From NCBI RefSeq assembly GCF_016904885.1, contig NZ_JADWYI010000001.1:5208001-5272000 (forward strand): DNA of 64,000 nt, in the 5' to 3' direction. Below the pieces are notes generated by a model, which was not told the DNA's origin, ran no database searches, and saw only the letters and a program-made list of their open reading frames with translations. A program made the translations under genes and the position numbers. This document shows, piece by piece, positions 60,778-64,000 of the stretch. How positions within the stretch are numbered: position 1 is the stretch's first letter; every line of letters begins with the position of its first letter. The stretch is from Archangium primigenium. GTDB lineage: Bacteria > Myxococcota > Myxococcia > Myxococcales > Myxococcaceae.

Positions 60778-61353
60778 ATGCCTCAATTCGCGCGTTCCTT
60801 GAATGTTTCCCAGGGCTTCAACTTCCGGAAGGACAAGCAGGCGGCGGTCGGTTTCGTCACCGAGATGACCGTGGGCGGCGTGGCGCTCAAGGCCGATCAG
60901 GAGACGGTGCTGGATCCCGCCAACCCCAGCGCGGCGCTGTCCGGCGGCGTGGTGGGCGTGCTCGGCCACTACCTGTGGGAGCTCGGCACCACGGATGCCA
61001 TGTACCTGTCCGCGCAGGTCTCCACCGAGAACAAGATGCAGCTGAGCGCGGCGCTGCTCGGTGACATGACCGACATGTCGGTCACGTTCAGCTACGTCGT
61101 CTACGAGTACGATCCCATCGAGAAGAAGTACTTCCTGTCCAACAAGGGCGAGAAGCTCGAGGGCATCCTCGAGAAGAACGGCGACAGCCTGAACCTGACG
61201 GTGGCGGACGACGAGTCCACCGAGGTGCAGTCGCCCAAGAACTTCACCCTTCAGATGGGCATCAAGCCCCAGACGAAGGAGCAGACGATCGAGATGGCGA
61301 CCGGCTTCCAGAAGAACGTCGCCAAGAAGTGGGGCATCACCGCGGGGAGCTAG
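60778..61353 (+). CDS. Hcp-like T6SS tube protein
   Basis: The 191-residue beta-rich protein has no signal peptide and lies directly after tssBC, where hcp usually is. Two beta-barrel halves can be read: VGFVTEMTVGGVALK...LGHYLWELGTTDAMYLSAQV, and MSVTFSYVVYEYDPIEKKYFL...FTLQMGI. It is longer than canonical Hcp (~160-170). It probably forms the inner tube. Sequence similarity to Hcp is weak by eye; the call rests on position and size. Confidence 0.6.
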   Translation: MPQFARSLNVSQGFNFRKDKQAAVGFVTEMTVGGVALKADQETVLDPANPSAALSGGVVGVLGHYLWELGTTDAMYLSAQVSTENKMQLSAALLGDMTDMSVTFSYVVYEYDPIEKKYFLSNKGEKLEGILEKNGDSLNLTVADDESTEVQSPKNFTLQMGIKPQTKEQTIEMATGFQKNVAKKWGITAGS

Positions 61354-61384
61354 TCGCTCACCGCTCACGTCAGGATTCCACGAC

Positions 61385-62638
61385 ATGCAGCGCTTCAAGC
61401 TCGCGCGGGTCCGCTGGCAGGTTGGCCAGACGCTCCTTCCCGAGCACTTTCGCGCCCAGGATGAAGCCCTTTCGTCGGAGGCGCGGCTGCATGCCGAGTT
61501 GTCCGGACTGCCTCAAACGGGCATCGCCTCGCTCGCCTGGAGCGAGGCGATGCTCGCCGAGGGCAGCCTGTCCATCGCCACCATGACCGCCGTCCTGCCG
61601 GGAGGCTTCCTGGTGGATGTGCCCGGTAACGCCGCGCTGCCGTCCTTCTCGCTGGAGGCCACCGGGCGCGCGGAAGTCACCGTCTTCCTGCACCTGCTGG
61701 AGGACACCCGCGGCGCCGAGGGCGTGCCGCTCTACGCCGATGAGCCGCCCACCGTGCAGCGCGTGCTGCGCCGGTTGATGCTCTCGAGCGAGCAGTCCGC
61801 GGAGCGCGCGCTCTCCACGCTGGAGCTGGCGACCTTCTTCAAGGACGTCCAGGGCGCCTGGCACGCCTCGCCCCGCCGGGTGCCGCCCCTGTTGCTCGTG
61901 GGGCCCAATCCCTTCCTGGAGGAGTTGCTCGGCGAGCTGGACTCGCTGCTCGAGAAGGTGCACGGCCAGTTGCGCACGCTGCTGCTCGACAGCTACCAGC
62001 GCGGCGAGCGGCTCGCCAGTGCCCGGCGGACCTTGCTGGAGGTGCGCCGCCTGCAGTCGCTTCGCTCCGACATGCGGGGCGGCATCTGTCCGCATCCCCA
62101 CGCGTTCTTCGATCTGCTGCGCCGCCTCTACTTCGAGACGTGCTGCTATCTGGAGCAGGAGCCCGGCGAGACGCTCCCGGCCTATCTGCACGAGGACCTG
62201 GGCCAGGGGTTGTGGGGCTGGATGGATCTGCTCAACCGCGTCTTCCGGCCCGAGGACACGCGGCTCACCTACAAGCCCTTCGAGCAGCGCGACGGGCAGT
62301 TCGTGCTCTCGCCCCTGCCCGAGCTGGAGGAGGGCGCCTCGAGCGAGCTGTACCTGCTGGTGCGGGGCGCGGATCCCAACAAGCCCCCGTCCATGGAGGG
62401 CGTGAAGGTGGCGAGCCCCGCGCGGCTGCCCACGGTGCGCCGACTGGCCCTCCGGGGCATCGCGTTCCAGCACGTGCCGCACACGTCCTTCCCGCACGCC
62501 TTCGGTCCGGAAATCTCCTGGTACAAGCTGGCGATGGGCGAGGAGTGGCAGTTCGCCCAGCGCGACAACGGCATGGCCTTCTACGTCACCCCCGCGCTCC
62601 AGGGCATGCAGGTCTTCCTCTTCTGGCGCAGGGCTTGA
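61385..62638 (+). CDS. tssK: T6SS baseplate-membrane connector TssK
   Basis: The 417-residue protein starts with the TssK signature VRWQVGQTLLPEHFRAQDE, then has a shoulder domain (about 40-170) and a helical stalk (FLEELLGELDSLLEKVHGQL). The C-terminal neck ends ...SWYKLAMGEEWQFAQRDNGMAFYV. TssK links the baseplate to the TssJLM membrane complex. It follows the Hcp-like gene by 31 nt and directly precedes tssE. Confidence 0.88.
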   Translation: MQRFKLARVRWQVGQTLLPEHFRAQDEALSSEARLHAELSGLPQTGIASLAWSEAMLAEGSLSIATMTAVLPGGFLVDVPGNAALPSFSLEATGRAEVTVFLHLLEDTRGAEGVPLYADEPPTVQRVLRRLMLSSEQSAERALSTLELATFFKDVQGAWHASPRRVPPLLLVGPNPFLEELLGELDSLLEKVHGQLRTLLLDSYQRGERLASARRTLLEVRRLQSLRSDMRGGICPHPHAFFDLLRRLYFETCCYLEQEPGETLPAYLHEDLGQGLWGWMDLLNRVFRPEDTRLTYKPFEQRDGQFVLSPLPELEEGASSELYLLVRGADPNKPPSMEGVKVASPARLPTVRRLALRGIAFQHVPHTSFPHAFGPEISWYKLAMGEEWQFAQRDNGMAFYVTPALQGMQVFLFWRRA

Positions 62639-62639
62639 G

Positions 62640-63035
62640 ATGGCGCGTCCCTCGTTCCTCGACAAATTCATCCCGCCCGCCCATGGCTCGGACGCCGAGG
62701 GGGAGCTGGTGCGCGTGCGGCAGAACCTGGAGTCCGTGCTCAACACCAAGGAGGGGTACGGCTACTTCGTCGAGGGCTTCGGGCTGGGTCGCTACACCGA
62801 GCGCTTCGGCACCCGGGAGTTGATGCAGACCCTGACGGACGAGCTGCTGCATGTGGTGCGCCACCAGGAGCCGCGCCTGCAGGAGCCGGAGCTGGAGCTG
62901 CGCGGCCGGGACTCCGGGTTGTGGTTGCACTTCGTCCTGACTGGCATGCTCCACGGCGCTCCGTGTACCCTGCGTCTTCTGTTTCACACCGTGAGTGGAC
63001 AGGTCCGGGTGGACGAAGAGGACGAGGAGCGTTGA
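62640..63035 (+). CDS. tssE: T6SS baseplate protein TssE (gp25-like)
   Basis: The 131-residue protein is of TssE size: VRQNLESVLNTKEGYGYFVEGFGLGRY is the gp25-like N-terminal helix, and LRLLFHTVSGQVRVDEED the C-terminal strand. TssE is the baseplate wedge component homologous to phage gp25. It starts 1 nt after tssK and ends sharing one base with the VgrG-like ATG (TGATG). Confidence 0.85.
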   Translation: MARPSFLDKFIPPAHGSDAEGELVRVRQNLESVLNTKEGYGYFVEGFGLGRYTERFGTRELMQTLTDELLHVVRHQEPRLQEPELELRGRDSGLWLHFVLTGMLHGAPCTLRLLFHTVSGQVRVDEEDEER

Positions 63036-64000
63036 TGGAGCGCGTCTTCCAGGATCGACTGGCGGTCAGCCTGACCCTGCGCATGGGCGGCAAGACCCAT
63101 GACATCGACGCGGGCCACCTCAAGCGCTTCACCCTGGAGCTGTCCAGCTGGGGGTTCGAGGGCGAGGTCGAGTTCGTGTTGACGGACAACCAGGCCAAGG
63201 GGGGCCAGGACAAGGACGTCCTGTTGCCGGACTTCCTCAAGCCCGACCTGGTCGAGGTGTCGCTCTCGCTGTCCGCCGTGCTCCCGGAGACCTCGGCCAA
63301 GCCCACCCACACCGCACTGGAGCTCAAGGGGCTCGCCACCGACAAGACGCTCGTGGAGGAGAGTGTCGCCACGGACGCCTCGGAGGTGGTGCTCCATCGG
63401 CGCTATGGGCTGCGCTTCCAGGACGCGGCGCGGCTGCTGTGGCGCCAGCACCACCCCTGCGCGCTCTACACGTCGAAGACCGTCCGGGACATCCTCGAGG
63501 AGCACAAGGGCGAGAAGATCGCGCTCGCCTACGATTGGGACGCGGGCCTCGGCGCCACGCACCCCATGCTCTTCGTGGGGCTGGAGCCCGGCAGTGGCAT
63601 CAGCTTCTATGACTGGGTGCTCTGGTACGTGCACGAGCACACGGGCGTGTTCACCTACGACTACGCCGCCCACGGCTACAAGTTCGCGGGCGCCAAGGAG
63701 GCCTCGGGCACGCCGATGGCGCTGCACGCGGACAACCTGGCCGGGCTGGAGGTGTTGCTGCCCGAGATCATCCGCCACGACGTGACGGTGCTCAACGCCA
63801 CGGCCGAGAGTCCCCAGACCCAGGTGGTGAGCCAGAAGAACGCCGTGACCGGCATCCGTCAGGACGTGCTGCTGTGCACGCCCATCGCGGACGAGATGCA
63901 GGCCCAGGTGAACCTGGAGACGGCGCGGCTCAAGGCGCGCGAGCCGGAGCTGGAGCTGGTGTGGCGCTCCTTTCCGGAGAAGGCCTTCACGCCCGGCGCG
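63035..64000 (+). CDS. VgrG-like spike protein, cut by window end
   Basis: The first 322 residues have no stop before the window end, so the protein is longer. It begins MERVFQDRLAVSLTLRMGG and contains LELSSWGFEGEVEFVL and DWVLWYVHEHTGVFTYDYAAHG, like the gp27-type domains of VgrG (around the ES..DFL..LL.EEGI.Y.F block). VgrG trimers form the puncturing tip and carry effectors. It overlaps the tssE stop (TGATG). The spike needle and any effector extension lie beyond the window. Confidence 0.6.
   Translation, partial: MERVFQDRLAVSLTLRMGGKTHDIDAGHLKRFTLELSSWGFEGEVEFVLTDNQAKGGQDKDVLLPDFLKPDLVEVSLSLSAVLPETSAKPTHTALELKGLATDKTLVEESVATDASEVVLHRRYGLRFQDAARLLWRQHHPCALYTSKTVRDILEEHKGEKIALAYDWDAGLGATHPMLFVGLEPGSGISFYDWVLWYVHEHTGVFTYDYAAHGYKFAGAKEASGTPMALHADNLAGLEVLLPEIIRHDVTVLNATAESPQTQVVSQKNAVTGIRQDVLLCTPIADEMQAQVNLETARLKAREPELELVWRSFPEKAFTPGA

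Overview
This window is high-GC DNA with the codon bias and gene content of a myxobacterium (Myxococcota, most likely the Cystobacter/Archangium side). The evidence is a C-terminal tail of the MYXO-CTERM sorting type, a Ser/Thr kinase coupled to an FHA-GAF-adenylate cyclase, a sigma-54 activator, Cys-rich exported proteins, beta-helix lipoproteins and a type VI secretion (T6SS) locus. No tRNA, rRNA, CRISPR array or complete insertion sequence was seen.

Region 1 (1-10 kb) is metabolic. It holds cutA with an acyl-CoA-dehydrogenase-like flavoprotein, and a divergent TetR regulator behind a perfect 24-bp palindrome. A 3Fe-4S ferredoxin/cytochrome P450 pair follows, then a secreted CBM3-GH16 glycoside hydrolase, a PP2C-like phosphatase, a triple zinc-ribbon protein and a two-gene flavoprotein complex of the HCN synthase/proline dehydrogenase/opine oxidase type.

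Region 2 (10-24 kb) is regulatory. It holds an ECF sigma factor, its anti-sigma factor and an STN/bactofilin-like membrane protein, then truD with a long basic tail and an exported protein. The FHA-GAF-cyclase is translationally coupled to a zinc-ribbon Ser/Thr kinase. A GIDE-like membrane protein, a Cys-rich exported protein with a newly read 56-residue Cys-rich peptide, and a GAF-sigma-54 activator coupled to a metallo-beta-lactamase-fold enzyme follow.

Region 3 (24-41.7 kb) is membrane biology and housekeeping. A three-gene operon encodes a small membrane protein and two SPFH proteins, one of them a lipoprotein. One visibly AT-richer, probably acquired gene is next, then a complete TolC/MFP/RND efflux operon. 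An nhaA-ubiB unit is transcribed divergently from mutS, followed by a protein of unknown function.

Region 4 (41.7-46 kb) is a recent tandem duplication of a beta-helix lipoprotein gene. The two copies are nearly identical but carry unrelated signal peptides, and one copy is frameshifted by a single extra G.

Region 5 (46-64 kb) is the T6SS locus and its 5' flank. An OmpA-like porin-type protein is divergent from a 2,288-residue ASH-repeat surface protein. That gene is followed after 6 nt by a degenerate adenylate-forming enzyme homologue, then a DUF4280 PAAR-like protein, a TssA/IglI-like protein and a TssG-like protein. After a promoter come tssB, tssC, an Hcp-like gene, tssK, tssE and a vgrG-like gene cut by the window end. 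The least expected content is in this 5' flank, where the giant repeat protein and the pseudo-ligase appear to be joined to the secretion operon.
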